12,248 nucleotides of DNA, taken from assembly GCF_049240685.1 (NCBI RefSeq), contig NZ_JBMLSD010000032.1, forward strand, positions 1-12,248. The letters run 5' to 3'. Below the pieces are notes generated by a model. It was given only the letters and a program-made list of their open reading frames with translations, searched no databases and was not told where the DNA came from. Position numbers and translations under genes: made by a program. This document shows, in pieces, positions 1-6,916 of the stretch. The DNA comes from Flectobacillus sp049240685. Lineage in GTDB: Bacteria; Bacteroidota; Bacteroidia; Cytophagales; Spirosomataceae. Each line of letters begins with the position of its first letter. Position 1 is the first letter of the stretch.

Positions 1-4
1 AAAA

Positions 5-120
5 TAAAATTTAATTTTTGAGCCTTCGGCTTTCAGCTTTGGGCATTCGGCAAAAACATATCTATCCTGACTAAAAAACATTTTAACACTCTTTGCCTTG
101 TGCCTGTTGCCTAGTGCCTA
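5..120 (+). repeat. 116-bp direct repeat, copy 1
   Basis: This copy matches 311-426 at 115 of 116 positions, the only difference being T at 11 against C at 317. It contains the word-like elements GCCTTCGGCTTTCAGC and TGCCTGTTGCCTAGTGCCTA. Because it begins almost at the window edge, its true left boundary cannot be fixed. It is non-coding. It could be a dispersed intergenic repeat or the result of a local 306-bp tandem duplication with loss of the second spacer. Confidence 0.95.
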
Positions 121-310
121 AACTCATAAGTTAAATCTAATTGTGCACGATTACTTAAGTTATCAGGCATTAGGAACTAGGCAATTAGTGTAAAAAAAAT
201 TAACAACCACAGACGTACTTTTTTCAGAAGCCCATGCCTGAAAGCCCTAAGCTAATGAGATAAGGTGTTTTTTATGAGATTATAAAGACCTTTTAAGTTA
301 GTACGCACAA

Positions 311-426
311 TAAAATCTAATTTTTGAGCCTTCGGCTTTCAGCTTTGGGCATTCGGCAAAAACATATCTATCCTGACTAAAAAACATTTTAACACTCTTT
401 GCCTTGTGCCTGTTGCCTAGTGCCTA
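311..426 (+). repeat. 116-bp direct repeat, copy 2
   Basis: Second copy of the repeat at 5-120, offset by exactly 306 bp with one mismatch. It ends 42 bp before the dtd start codon, so it probably lies in or next to the dtd promoter or leader. After the shared block this copy continues with one more TTGCCTA word at 427-433, while copy 1 diverges at once. Confidence 0.95.
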
Positions 427-468
427 TTGCCTAAAGCCAATTAATTAAATCCCTATTTCTAAAAATTC

Positions 469-921
469 ATGATTGCAGTTATACAACGAGTATCCGAAGC
501 ATCCGTAACGATTGACAACCACGTAAAAGGTTCTATCGGCGCTGGCTTTATGATTTTACTGGGCATTACTCATACAGATACCCAAGAAGATGTAGAATGG
601 TTATCTAAAAAAATCGTTGGTATGCGTATTTTTTCTGATGAAGAAGGTAAAATGAACCTCGACCTGAAGGCTATTGAGGGTGATATTTTATTAATTAGTC
701 AGTTTACGTTACATGCCTCTACGAAAAAGGGAAATAGACCCAGTTTTATAGAAGCAGCTAAGCCTGATATTGCTATTCCACTTTATGAAAGTATGATTGC
801 TCAACTTGAAAAAGAATTGGGGAAATCTATCCAAACAGGCGAGTTTGGCGCCGATATGAAAGTAGCACTTATCAACGATGGTCCTGTGACTATTGTAATT
901 GATTCCAAAAACAAACAATAA
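469..921 (+). CDS. dtd: D-aminoacyl-tRNA deacylase
   Basis: Cytoplasmic proofreading enzyme that hydrolyses D-amino acids (and glycine) mischarged onto tRNA, acting as a homodimer. The 150-residue product has the normal family length. It begins MIAVIQRVSEASVTID, the usual Dtd N-terminus. Both family motifs are visible: SQFTL at residues 77-81, whose Thr80 sits at the conserved catalytic-site position, and NDGPVT at 136-141, which carries the Gly-Pro motif that selects against L-amino acids. The start at 469 gives the canonical N-terminus. No Shine-Dalgarno sequence is present, as is usual in Bacteroidota. The MazG-like gene follows after 34 bp on the same strand, so the two are probably co-transcribed. 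Function is by family recognition and is secure. Confidence 0.97.
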   Translation: MIAVIQRVSEASVTIDNHVKGSIGAGFMILLGITHTDTQEDVEWLSKKIVGMRIFSDEEGKMNLDLKAIEGDILLISQFTLHASTKKGNRPSFIEAAKPDIAIPLYESMIAQLEKELGKSIQTGEFGADMKVALINDGPVTIVIDSKNKQ

Positions 922-955
922 GCCTTGGAGTTTAGATAATAAAATCCTTATCAAA

Positions 956-1282
956 ATGACCATCAAAGAAGCTCAAGAAACCGTAGACCAATGGATTAAA
1001 ACCATCGGTGTTAGATATTTTAATGAATTGACCAATATGGCGATGCTAACAGAAGAAGTTGGCGAAGTAGCCCGTATTATTGCCCGTCGTTATGGCGAAC
1101 AGTCTGAAAAAGAGTCAGATAAAAATAAAGACCTTGGCGACGAAATGGCGGATGTATTATTTGTCTTGATTTGCTTAGCTAACCAAACAGGTGTTGATTT
1201 GACAGCAGCGTTAGACAAAAACCTTGCAAAGAAAACACAAAGAGATGCCACACGACATCATGAAAATGAGAAGTTGAAATAG
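956..1282 (+). CDS. MazG-like nucleotide pyrophosphohydrolase
   Basis: Small all-alpha NTP pyrophosphohydrolase, 108 residues, expected to cleave (d)NTPs to the monophosphate and pyrophosphate with Mg2+ and so clean the nucleotide pool. The metal-binding signature is visible: EEVGE at residues 33-37 and the second-helix motif EMAD (Glu63, Asp66), followed by a basic tail with KTQRDATRHH. The reading frame stays open upstream to 899, inside dtd, but the ATG at 956 gives the usual family N-terminus MTIKEAQETVDQW and avoids the overlap, so I chose it. The gene lies 34 bp after dtd. From memory, the dtd/mazG-like neighbourhood is common in Bacteroidota. The precise substrate (dCTP, dUTP, 8-oxo-dGTP or other) cannot be read from the sequence. 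Confidence 0.9.
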   Translation: MTIKEAQETVDQWIKTIGVRYFNELTNMAMLTEEVGEVARIIARRYGEQSEKESDKNKDLGDEMADVLFVLICLANQTGVDLTAALDKNLAKKTQRDATRHHENEKLK

Positions 1283-1428
1283 CTTAGTTGGTATTTTACG
1301 CTTTCAGCAATCTGCTATGAGCGTTCAGCAAAATATTCAACTTAAAACACTGACAATCAATGTTTTTCACATTAAAAACTCACTAATCAGCACTCAAAAA
1401 CATTCATTCTTATATCATTCCTATTTCT
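1283..1428. other. Intergenic spacer with GCTTTCAG element and weak hairpin
   Basis: This 146-bp spacer contains GCTTTCAGCAATCTGCT (from 1300) followed by GCGTTCAGCAAAAT. These are degenerate tandem words that share GCTTTCAG with the 116-bp repeat further left. A weak AT-rich hairpin (AAAACA at 1344-1349 with TGTTTT at 1361-1366, plus three inner pairs) is followed by only a short T run. It might act as a poor terminator for the dtd pair, but this is not convincing. No clear promoter for the next gene is seen. Confidence 0.4.
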
Positions 1429-2356
1429 ATGAATATTGTTATTACTGATGGTTTTACTTTGCATGGCAGCGACCTTGCTTGGGATTGTTTCAATAGTCTT
1501 GGTAAAGTGACTTTTTACGAAAGAACACCCATTGCTAACATTGTGGAGCGTTGTAAAGAAGCAGATATAGTTATTACCAATAAAACACCTTTTTCTGCCG
1601 AAACTATCGCAGCTTTACCCCAATTAAAAATGATTGCGGTAGCTGCTACAGGTTACAATATCATCGATATCCAAGCCTCCACTGCTCAAGGTATTGTAGT
1701 AAGTAATATTCCTGCCTACGGAACTGCCTCGGTTGCTCAACATATCTTTGCACTCATATTAGAACTGAGTAATCATGTTGGAAAAAATAGTCAGGCGGTG
1801 GCGAATGGCGCTTGGACTTCAGCACAAGACTGGTGTTTTTCATTGTCTCCAATCATTGAATTAGCAGGAAAAACCTTAGGAATTGTTGGAATGGGAAGAA
1901 TTGGTCAACAAACCGCGAAGATTGCAGAAGCGTTTGGAATGAAGGTTTGTTATACTTCACGAACAGTAAAAGAGGAATTGTCTTATTCAGCCGTACCACT
2001 CGAAACGCTATTTTCGGAGAGTGATTTTGTTGCTTTATGTTGTCCATCAACATCCGAAAATATAGGGTTTGTCAATAAAGAATTATTGGCAAAGATGAAA
2101 AAAACAGCCTATTTAGTGAATGCGTCGAGAGGACAACTTATTCATGAAAAAGATTTAGCAGAGGCTTTACAGAATGGCATATTAGCTGGTGCAGCGCTTG
2201 ATGTACTTTCACAAGAACCCCCTTCCGAAAGTAATCCCTTACTCTCTGCTCCAAACTGCCTGATTACCCCTCATAATGCGTGGATCAGCTTTGAGGCTCG
2301 TCAGCGAATTGTAGCAATGTTGATGACAAATATTCAAGGTTTTATGAACGGAACTC
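1429..2356 (+). CDS. D-2-hydroxyacid dehydrogenase (glycerate dehydrogenase-like), 3' end in gap
   Basis: NAD(P)H-dependent oxidoreductase that interconverts D-2-hydroxy acids and 2-oxo acids. The N-terminus (DGFTLHGSDLAWD, then YERTP) resembles the glycerate dehydrogenase/hydroxypyruvate reductase branch. The Rossmann motif GMGRIG is at residues 154-159. The catalytic triad is Arg234 (NASRGQ), Glu263 (SQEPP) and His282 (ITPHNAW). The visible 309 residues stop at GFMNGT, where family members usually end within about ten more residues, so the stop codon lies inside the N gap. The frame that continues past the gap into repeat DNA is not real coding sequence. The loss is an assembly problem, not a broken gene. 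Exact substrate is inferred from subfamily resemblance only. Confidence 0.9.
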
Positions 2357-2456
2357 NNNNNNNNNNNNNNNNNNNNNNNNNNNNNNNNNNNNNNNNNNNN
2401 NNNNNNNNNNNNNNNNNNNNNNNNNNNNNNNNNNNNNNNNNNNNNNNNNNNNNNNN
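2357..2456. other. Assembly gap of exactly 100 N
   Basis: A run of exactly 100 undetermined bases, the conventional placeholder for a scaffold join of unknown size. It removes the last codons of the hydroxyacid dehydrogenase. The right flank is a 56-bp-period tandem repeat, which is the likely reason assembly failed here. The true gap length is unknown. Confidence 0.98.
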
Positions 2457-2462
2457 AGAATG

Positions 2463-2617
2463 TGGTAAAGTAGGCACAAAGTGACAAAGGCACAGAGGCA
2501 CAAAGTGGATAAGTGGTAAAGTCAAGAAGGCACAAAGTGATAAAGGCACAGAGGCTCAAAGTGGATAGGTGGTAAAGCCAAGAAGGTGAAATGTGACAAA
2601 GGCACAGAGGGATAAAG
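2463..2617 (+). repeat. Imperfect tandem repeat, 56-bp period, at the gap edge
   Basis: Three imperfect units, each beginning TGGTAAAG (2463, 2514, 2570). The perfectly kept core AAAGGCACAGAGG occurs at 2486-2498, 2542-2554 and 2598-2610, giving a 56-bp period. Small indels in unit 1 shift its start. An inverted copy of the core (CCTCTGTGCCTTT) is at 2640-2652. More units are probably hidden in the gap. Words of this kind are, from memory, scattered between genes in Cytophagales genomes. The repeat is non-coding. Confidence 0.9.
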
Positions 2618-2652
2618 CCTAATTAAATTTCACTTTGTCCCTCTGTGCCTTT
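2598..2652. terminator. Inverted repeat between convergent genes, possible bidirectional terminator
   Basis: The arm 2598-2616 pairs with 2634-2652 over 19 bp with one wobble pair around a 17-nt AT-rich loop. It sits between the end of the rightward dehydrogenase and the stop codon of the leftward lipoprotein at 2673, where a two-way terminator would be expected. A uridine run after the stem is lacking in both directions, so intrinsic termination is uncertain. It is built from the local repeat core. Confidence 0.5.
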
Positions 2653-2672
2653 GCTCCTTTGTCACTGACATC

Positions 2673-3428
2673 CTAATGCTTCGGCATTTGTTTTTCCTCT
2701 ACATCTTTGTACATCTTATTACCTAATTCTTTATCGAAATTGGGTTTGTGATATACTGATACTTGGTCAACTATTGGGTTTAGCTTTTGAATTGATGGAT
2801 GTTTAACATCAAACTCACGATCGCCAGAAATTTGAGCATATTCAGTTTCTGATAATCCACCCGAATTTGTCGAATAGTCATTAAATCTGATATTGATATC
2901 TTTATCTGCCAATTTGCCACCTTCCCAGCTAACCACATTTCCTCCTAAATCCCAGCCAAGGCCAGTAATAGTAAATGTTTTGCCATTAAAAGCAATCACA
3001 TCCTTAAGGGTCATTCCTGGCTTCAAGCCCAGTTTGGTAGTCCAAGGCGAACCCTCTGCTGCTGGCTTATCATCCTTTAGTTGCAATCTTACTAATACAT
3101 CGCCGATAACTTTGTACTCTTTACCATCTTGCCAATACACCTCGATTTCCTTGGGAGTTCCTGCAAAAATCTTGGTTGCTTCAAAAGAACCTTCGCCCGT
3201 CTCGATAGTGGCTTTTTTAACAATATTCTCAGCACCAAACTTCTTCACCAAACCCTCATAATCATTACAAGCCAACACGTCATCCAAGTACATTGCATCG
3301 CTCGCTGGAGTAGTTGATTCAGCTTGGGTAACAGCAACCGAGTCTGTCTGAGTAGATTCTGAGCCAGACTTTGATTTACAAGAAGCTAATATTGAAATAG
3401 TTAAAGCTAATACGGCTATTTTTTTCAT
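2673..3428 (-). CDS. Uncharacterised lipoprotein
   Basis: Exported lipoprotein of 251 residues with no function I recognise. The N-terminus MKKIAVLALTISILASC is a lipoprotein signal peptide with lipobox LASC, so Cys17 should be lipidated after cleavage. A Ser/Thr/Glu-rich linker runs over residues 18-44. The body contains KFGAEN near 64, FAGTPKEIEVYW at 88-99 and GLKPGMTLKDVIAFNGK (134-150), followed by GLGWDLGG at 156-163. I believe this pattern recurs in hypothetical Bacteroidota lipoproteins, but I cannot name a domain. The residues after Cys17 (KSKSG) lack an acidic surface-export signal, so a periplasm-facing location is more likely. The frame is open to an ATG at 3506, but a well-formed promoter lies between that codon and 3428, which supports the shorter start. 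Confidence 0.85.
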   Translation of the reverse strand: MKKIAVLALTISILASCKSKSGSESTQTDSVAVTQAESTTPASDAMYLDDVLACNDYEGLVKKFGAENIVKKATIETGEGSFEATKIFAGTPKEIEVYWQDGKEYKVIGDVLVRLQLKDDKPAAEGSPWTTKLGLKPGMTLKDVIAFNGKTFTITGLGWDLGGNVVSWEGGKLADKDINIRFNDYSTNSGGLSETEYAQISGDREFDVKHPSIQKLNPIVDQVSVYHKPNFDKELGNKMYKDVEEKQMPKH

Positions 3429-3469
3429 GATATTTTTTGTACAAATAGTGATATAATGATGACTACCCT

Positions 3470-3501
3470 CAAAGCTAAGAAAAAAGTGCGTGAGTTTCAA
3501 A
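3470..3501 (-). promoter_or_regulatory. Bacteroidota-type promoter for the lipoprotein gene
   Basis: On the minus strand TTTG (3498-3501) is followed by a 20-bp spacer and TAGCTTTG (3470-3477). This is a full match to the Bacteroidota consensus TTTG/TTG, 17-23 bp, TAnnTTTG. Transcription would begin around 3463-3466, about 35 nt before the ATG at 3428. An ATG further upstream at 3506 would lie outside the transcript, so the promoter decides the start. Confidence 0.65.
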
Positions 3502-3560
3502 TCCATAATGCTGATTGAGATAGTCTTTTGGAAATGATTAATGTTGGTATTTTTAATAAA

Positions 3561-3596
3561 GAAAAAGGCTGACAGAATAATCCATCAGCCTTTTTC
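3561..3596 (-). terminator. Intrinsic terminator after lpdA
   Basis: A perfect 12-bp stem (3561-3572 with 3585-3596, arm GAAAAAGGCTGA) with a 12-nt loop. Read leftward the stem ends in AGCCTTTTTCTTTATT, a U-rich tail, 42 bp after the lpdA stop. The A/T ends make it usable in both directions, but only leftward genes flank it. It separates lpdA from the lipoprotein gene. Confidence 0.85.
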
Positions 3597-3637
3597 TATT
3601 TATTTTAATGCCAAAATCTCAGCATAAAAAGTTCAAA

Positions 3638-5041
3638 TTAAGCATGCAAAGCTCTGTTTTCAGTTGCTGCCAAACATGCTTCCTTCATAGCTTCTGTATA
3701 AGTAGGGTGAGCATGTGACATACGAGAAATATCTTCAGCAGAGGCACGATATTCCATTGCTACTACTGCTTCAGCAATCATATCTGCTGCACGAGCACCG
3801 ATGATATGAACGCCAAGGATTTCGTCTGTAGCTTTGTCTGCCAATACTTTTACCAAACCATCAGTATCCATTGAAGCTGTTGCACGACCCAAAGCTTTGA
3901 ATGGGAATGAACCAGCCTTGTAAGCACGACCAGCAGCTTTTAATTCTTCTTCTGTTTGACCAACAGAAGCTACTTCTGGCCAAGTGTACACTACGCCTGG
4001 AATTAAGTTGTAGTTGATGTGTGGTTTTTGTCCAGCAATAGTTTCAGCAACAAATACACCTTCTTCCTCTGCTTTGTGAGCCAACATCGCACCACGAATT
4101 ACATCACCAATAGCATAGATTCCACCTACTTTTGTTTGTAAAGTATGCTCATCTACTTCAAGTTTACCTCTTTGGTCTGTAGCAAGGCCAGCAGCTTCAA
4201 GATTCAATCCATCAGTATATGGACGACGACCAATACAAACTAACACATAGTCACCAGTAATTGTTACATCTTCGTCTTTTGAGTTTTTCGCTGTAACAGT
4301 TACGTCGTCACCATTATTAACTACGCCAGTTACTTTGTGGCTTAAGTAGAAATCAGCACCCAATTTCTTGATTGATTTCTGCAACTCTTTACCCATTGTT
4401 TTGTCCATGGTAGGAATCATGGAATCAGCAAATTCTACGAAACTTACTTTTGCACCCAAACGAGCGTACACCGAACCTAACTCAGCACCAATAACACCAG
4501 CACCAATAACGATTAAGTGTTTTGGAATTTCTTGAAGATTCAAAGCTTCTGTTGAAGTAATAACACGCTTTTTGTCAACAGGAATAAATGGTAACACCGT
4601 TGGTTTTGAACCTGTAGCAATGATGATATTTTTACCAGTAATTTGCTCAGCAGTACCGTCTAATTTAGCAACATTCACAGTGTTTTTGTCAACAAAAGAA
4701 CCTAATCCGTTGTAAACCGTGATTTTGTTTTTCTTCATCAAGAAAGCAATACCATTATTCATCTTTTCGATTACTCCTTTTTTACGAGAAATCATTTGAG
4801 ATAAATTAGCTTTCAAGTTTTCAAGCTCGATACCATGCTCAGCAAATGAATGTTGTGCATTGTAGAAATGCTCTGATGAGTCCAACAATGCTTTTGATGG
4901 AATACAGCCTACGTTTAAGCAAGTACCACCCAATACAGAGTATTTTTCGATGATGGCTGTTTTTAAGCCTAATTGAGCCGAACGGATGGCTGCTACATAA
5001 CCACCAGGACCTGAGCCTATTACTATTACGTCGTATTGCAT
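3638..5041 (-). CDS. lpdA: Dihydrolipoyl dehydrogenase (E3)
   Basis: FAD-containing E3 subunit that reoxidises dihydrolipoyl groups of E2 and passes electrons to NAD+, in the cytoplasm as a homodimer. At 467 residues it has the normal length. FAD-binding GSGPGG is at 9-14. The redox-active disulfide lies in GGTCLNVGCIPSK (Cys41, Cys46). The NAD-binding motif GAGVIGAELG is at 180-189, the second FAD motif YAIGDV at 309-314, and the C-terminal active-site pair His445/Glu450 in HAHPTYTE. It lies 242 bp downstream of odhB, beyond a canonical terminator, so it probably has its own promoter, although I could not find a good TAnnTTTG element. The position suggests service to the 2-oxoglutarate complex, but one E3 often serves several complexes. 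Confidence 0.97.
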   Translation of the reverse strand: MQYDVIVIGSGPGGYVAAIRSAQLGLKTAIIEKYSVLGGTCLNVGCIPSKALLDSSEHFYNAQHSFAEHGIELENLKANLSQMISRKKGVIEKMNNGIAFLMKKNKITVYNGLGSFVDKNTVNVAKLDGTAEQITGKNIIIATGSKPTVLPFIPVDKKRVITSTEALNLQEIPKHLIVIGAGVIGAELGSVYARLGAKVSFVEFADSMIPTMDKTMGKELQKSIKKLGADFYLSHKVTGVVNNGDDVTVTAKNSKDEDVTITGDYVLVCIGRRPYTDGLNLEAAGLATDQRGKLEVDEHTLQTKVGGIYAIGDVIRGAMLAHKAEEEGVFVAETIAGQKPHINYNLIPGVVYTWPEVASVGQTEEELKAAGRAYKAGSFPFKALGRATASMDTDGLVKVLADKATDEILGVHIIGARAADMIAEAVVAMEYRASAEDISRMSHAHPTYTEAMKEACLAATENRALHA

Positions 5042-5231
5042 ACTTTGATTATTTACAGTTATTGAGCCTTTGACTCTTTATCTATAATTGCTTTGTTACT
5101 ATAAAAGTTCTTTATCGGATAGTTTTGAAATAAAGTGTTTGACTTTCGACCAATCTTCTTCAATTTTTGATGAAAATAGTTTTTCTCGCACATTGAAACA
5201 ATGGATTTTAAGTCAAAAAATGATACAAAAA

Positions 5232-5265
5232 AGGCAAAGACACGCATAATATCGTGTCTTTGCCT
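5232..5265 (-). terminator. Intrinsic terminator after odhB
   Basis: A perfect 13-bp stem (5232-5244 with 5253-5265, arm AGGCAAAGACACG) with an 8-nt loop. Read leftward it is followed directly by a run of six T, 19 bp after the odhB stop. This is a textbook intrinsic terminator and should end most odhB transcripts before lpdA. Confidence 0.92.
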
Positions 5266-5283
5266 CAGTAATATCTATTTAAA

Positions 5284-6810
5284 CTAGACGTCTAACAACA
5301 AACGAGTTGGATCTTCTAATAATTGTTTGATTCGTACCAAGAAGCTTACAGACTCACGACCGTCGATGATACGGTGGTCATACGAAAGTGCTACATACAT
5401 AATCGGACGAACTACCACTTGGCCACCAATTACTACAGCACGCTCAACGATGTTGTGCATACCTAAGATAGCCACTTGTGGAGCGTTGATGATTGGCGTT
5501 GATAACATTGAACCAAATACACCACCATTGGTAATAGTGAAAGTACCACCGTTCATTTCATCAAGTGTCAATTTGTTGTCACGAGCACGAGTTGCTAATC
5601 TAATAACCTCAGCCTCGATACCAGCCAATGACAATTGTTCAGCATTGCGAATTACAGGAACCACCAAACCTTTTGGAGCAGATACCGCAATCGAAACATC
5701 ACAATAATCGTGGTAAACAATTTGATCGCCGTCGATAGAAGCATTAACCGCAGGGAATTCTTTCAATGCCACTGTCACTGCTTTAGTGAAGAATGACATG
5801 AAACCTAGGTTAACACCATGTTTTTCTTTGAATTTATCTTTGTACTTAGCACGCAAATCCATGATTGGCTTCATATCAACTTCGTTGAATGTAGTCAACA
5901 TAGCAGTCTCGTTTTTCACTTGAACCAAGCGACGAGCCACTGTTTTGCGAAGCGAAGTCATTTTTTCTCTTCTCACGCCTCTTGAGTCAGAAGAAGCAAC
6001 TGGTGCTGCCGCAGGAGCAGGAGCAGCTGCTGGAGTTGCAGGCGCTGGAGCTACTGGTTTTTGAGCACTTTGAGCATCTTCTTTAGTAATACGGCCACCT
6101 ACGCCAGTACCTTGTACAGCACCAGCATCAATACCTTTTTCAGCTAAAATTTTAGCTGCTGCAGGAGAAGCATGACCAGCAGCATAGTTGGCATCGCCCG
6201 AAGGAGCTGCTGCAACTGGTGCTGCTGAAGGAGCTGGAGCAGCAACGCTAGCACCTGCACCTACCGTAATAGTAGCTACTAAGCCACCTATTGGCAATGT
6301 TGTACCCGCTTCAGCTACGATGTGTAACACACCCGCCGCTTCAGCAGGCAATTCGAAGGTAGCTTTGTCAGATTCAAGTTCGCACAGTACTTCGTCCATC
6401 GATACAGTATCACCTTCTTTCTTATTCCAAGACGAAACTGTAACTTCAGTGATAGACTCACCTACTGCTGGAACTTTGATTTCAACAACCTTAGTTTCCG
6501 TTGCAACTGGCGCTGCCGTTGGAGCAGGCGCTGCTGCTGGAGCTGCTGCAACTGGCGCTGCTGCTGCCGAAGCACCTGCGGCTTCGATAACGCAGATAAC
6601 TGCACCAATTGGCAAAGTATCACCTTCTTTTGCAACAATGCGCAAAACACCTTCAGCTTCTGCTGGTAGTTCGAAGGTAGCTTTATCAGACTCTAACTCG
6701 CACAATACCTCATCCATCTTCACGACATCCCCATCTTTTTTATTCCATGAGGCAATTGTGACCTCGGTTATCGACTCGCCAACTGGCGGAACTTTCATTT
6801 CGATTGCCAT
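5284..6810 (-). CDS. odhB: 2-oxoglutarate dehydrogenase E2 (dihydrolipoyl succinyltransferase), two lipoyl domains
   Basis: Core E2 subunit that accepts the succinyl group on swinging lipoyl arms and transfers it to CoA. The order of its 508 residues is: lipoyl domain 1 (about 1-77, lipoylated Lys43 in ESDKATFELPA), Ala/Pro linker, lipoyl domain 2 (about 108-184, Lys149 in the same motif), Ala/Pro linker, subunit-binding domain (about 214-246, ASPAAAKILAEKGID), a third Ala/Pro linker, and the catalytic domain (about 280-508) with active-site His479 and Asp483 in DHRIIDG. The well-studied E. coli SucB has one lipoyl domain and about 405 residues, so this enzyme carries an extra one. It starts 160 bp after the sucA stop with only a weak hairpin between, so read-through from sucA is plausible. 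The E2o rather than E2p assignment rests on the sucA neighbour and the overall sequence. Confidence 0.95.
   Translation of the reverse strand: MAIEMKVPPVGESITEVTIASWNKKDGDVVKMDEVLCELESDKATFELPAEAEGVLRIVAKEGDTLPIGAVICVIEAAGASAAAAPVAAAPAAAPAPTAAPVATETKVVEIKVPAVGESITEVTVSSWNKKEGDTVSMDEVLCELESDKATFELPAEAAGVLHIVAEAGTTLPIGGLVATITVGAGASVAAPAPSAAPVAAAPSGDANYAAGHASPAAAKILAEKGIDAGAVQGTGVGGRITKEDAQSAQKPVAPAPATPAAAPAPAAAPVASSDSRGVRREKMTSLRKTVARRLVQVKNETAMLTTFNEVDMKPIMDLRAKYKDKFKEKHGVNLGFMSFFTKAVTVALKEFPAVNASIDGDQIVYHDYCDVSIAVSAPKGLVVPVIRNAEQLSLAGIEAEVIRLATRARDNKLTLDEMNGGTFTITNGGVFGSMLSTPIINAPQVAILGMHNIVERAVVIGGQVVVRPIMYVALSYDHRIIDGRESVSFLVRIKQLLEDPTRLLLDV
6259..6810 (-). repeat. Intragenic duplication encoding the two lipoyl domains of odhB
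   Basis: The segments for residues 1-77 (6580-6810) and 108-184 (6259-6489) encode similar domains offset by 106 codons (318 bp). Both contain VLCELESDKATFELPAEA. At DNA level the words are diverged, but TTCGAAGGTAGCTTT is shared exactly at 6352-6366 and 6670-6684. This points to an in-frame domain duplication that is not very recent, or to partial homogenisation. Confidence 0.85.
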
Positions 6811-6916
6811 CTTATTAATTTATTATTTAGTATTCGGATTGGTTGTTTGACACAATCTTCAATTTATAACTATAGTAAAATGTCCTATTAAAATTTTGTT
6901 TAGTAACATGATGCCA

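Larger units (their letters stand above)
1..468. other. Non-coding region upstream of dtd with duplicated repeat
   Basis: No credible gene is visible in this stretch. It is built from two copies of a 116-bp direct repeat (5-120 and 311-426) around a 190-bp spacer. The spacer contains an inverted echo of the repeat end: TTGCCTAGTGCCTA at 107-120 pairs with positions 171-184 with one mismatch, so a hairpin across 107-184 is possible. No TAnnTTTG promoter element stands out before dtd, so the promoter for that gene is either unrecognised or upstream of the window. Confidence 0.7.

Noticed and set aside
5..426. Repeat pair as a CRISPR array or insertion-sequence ends
   Set aside because: There are only two long direct copies with one spacer, no short regular repeats, no terminal inverted repeats, and no transposase or cas gene nearby.
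899..955. MazG-like protein starting at 899
   Set aside because: This start overlaps dtd and adds residues not seen at the family N-terminus. The ATG at 956 gives the canonical start.
2239..2559. Minus-strand frames with repeated SLCAF/PLCLCHF-like words across the gap
   Set aside because: They are translations of the tandem repeat and run through the Ns. The left part lies antisense to the dehydrogenase catalytic end.
3429..3506. Longer N-terminus for the lipoprotein starting at 3506
   Set aside because: It would place 26 residues before a perfect lipoprotein signal peptide and would start upstream of the predicted promoter.
5059..5247. 62-codon minus-strand frame between odhB and lpdA
   Set aside because: Its start lies within the odhB terminator stem, the composition is low complexity, and there is no recognisable motif.
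6188..6850. 220-codon plus-strand open frame opposite odhB, rich in Ala, Gly and Ser
   Set aside because: It is the antisense shadow of the Ala/Pro linkers and lipoyl repeats of odhB, whose GC-biased codons suppress stops on the other strand. It has no domain or start context of its own.
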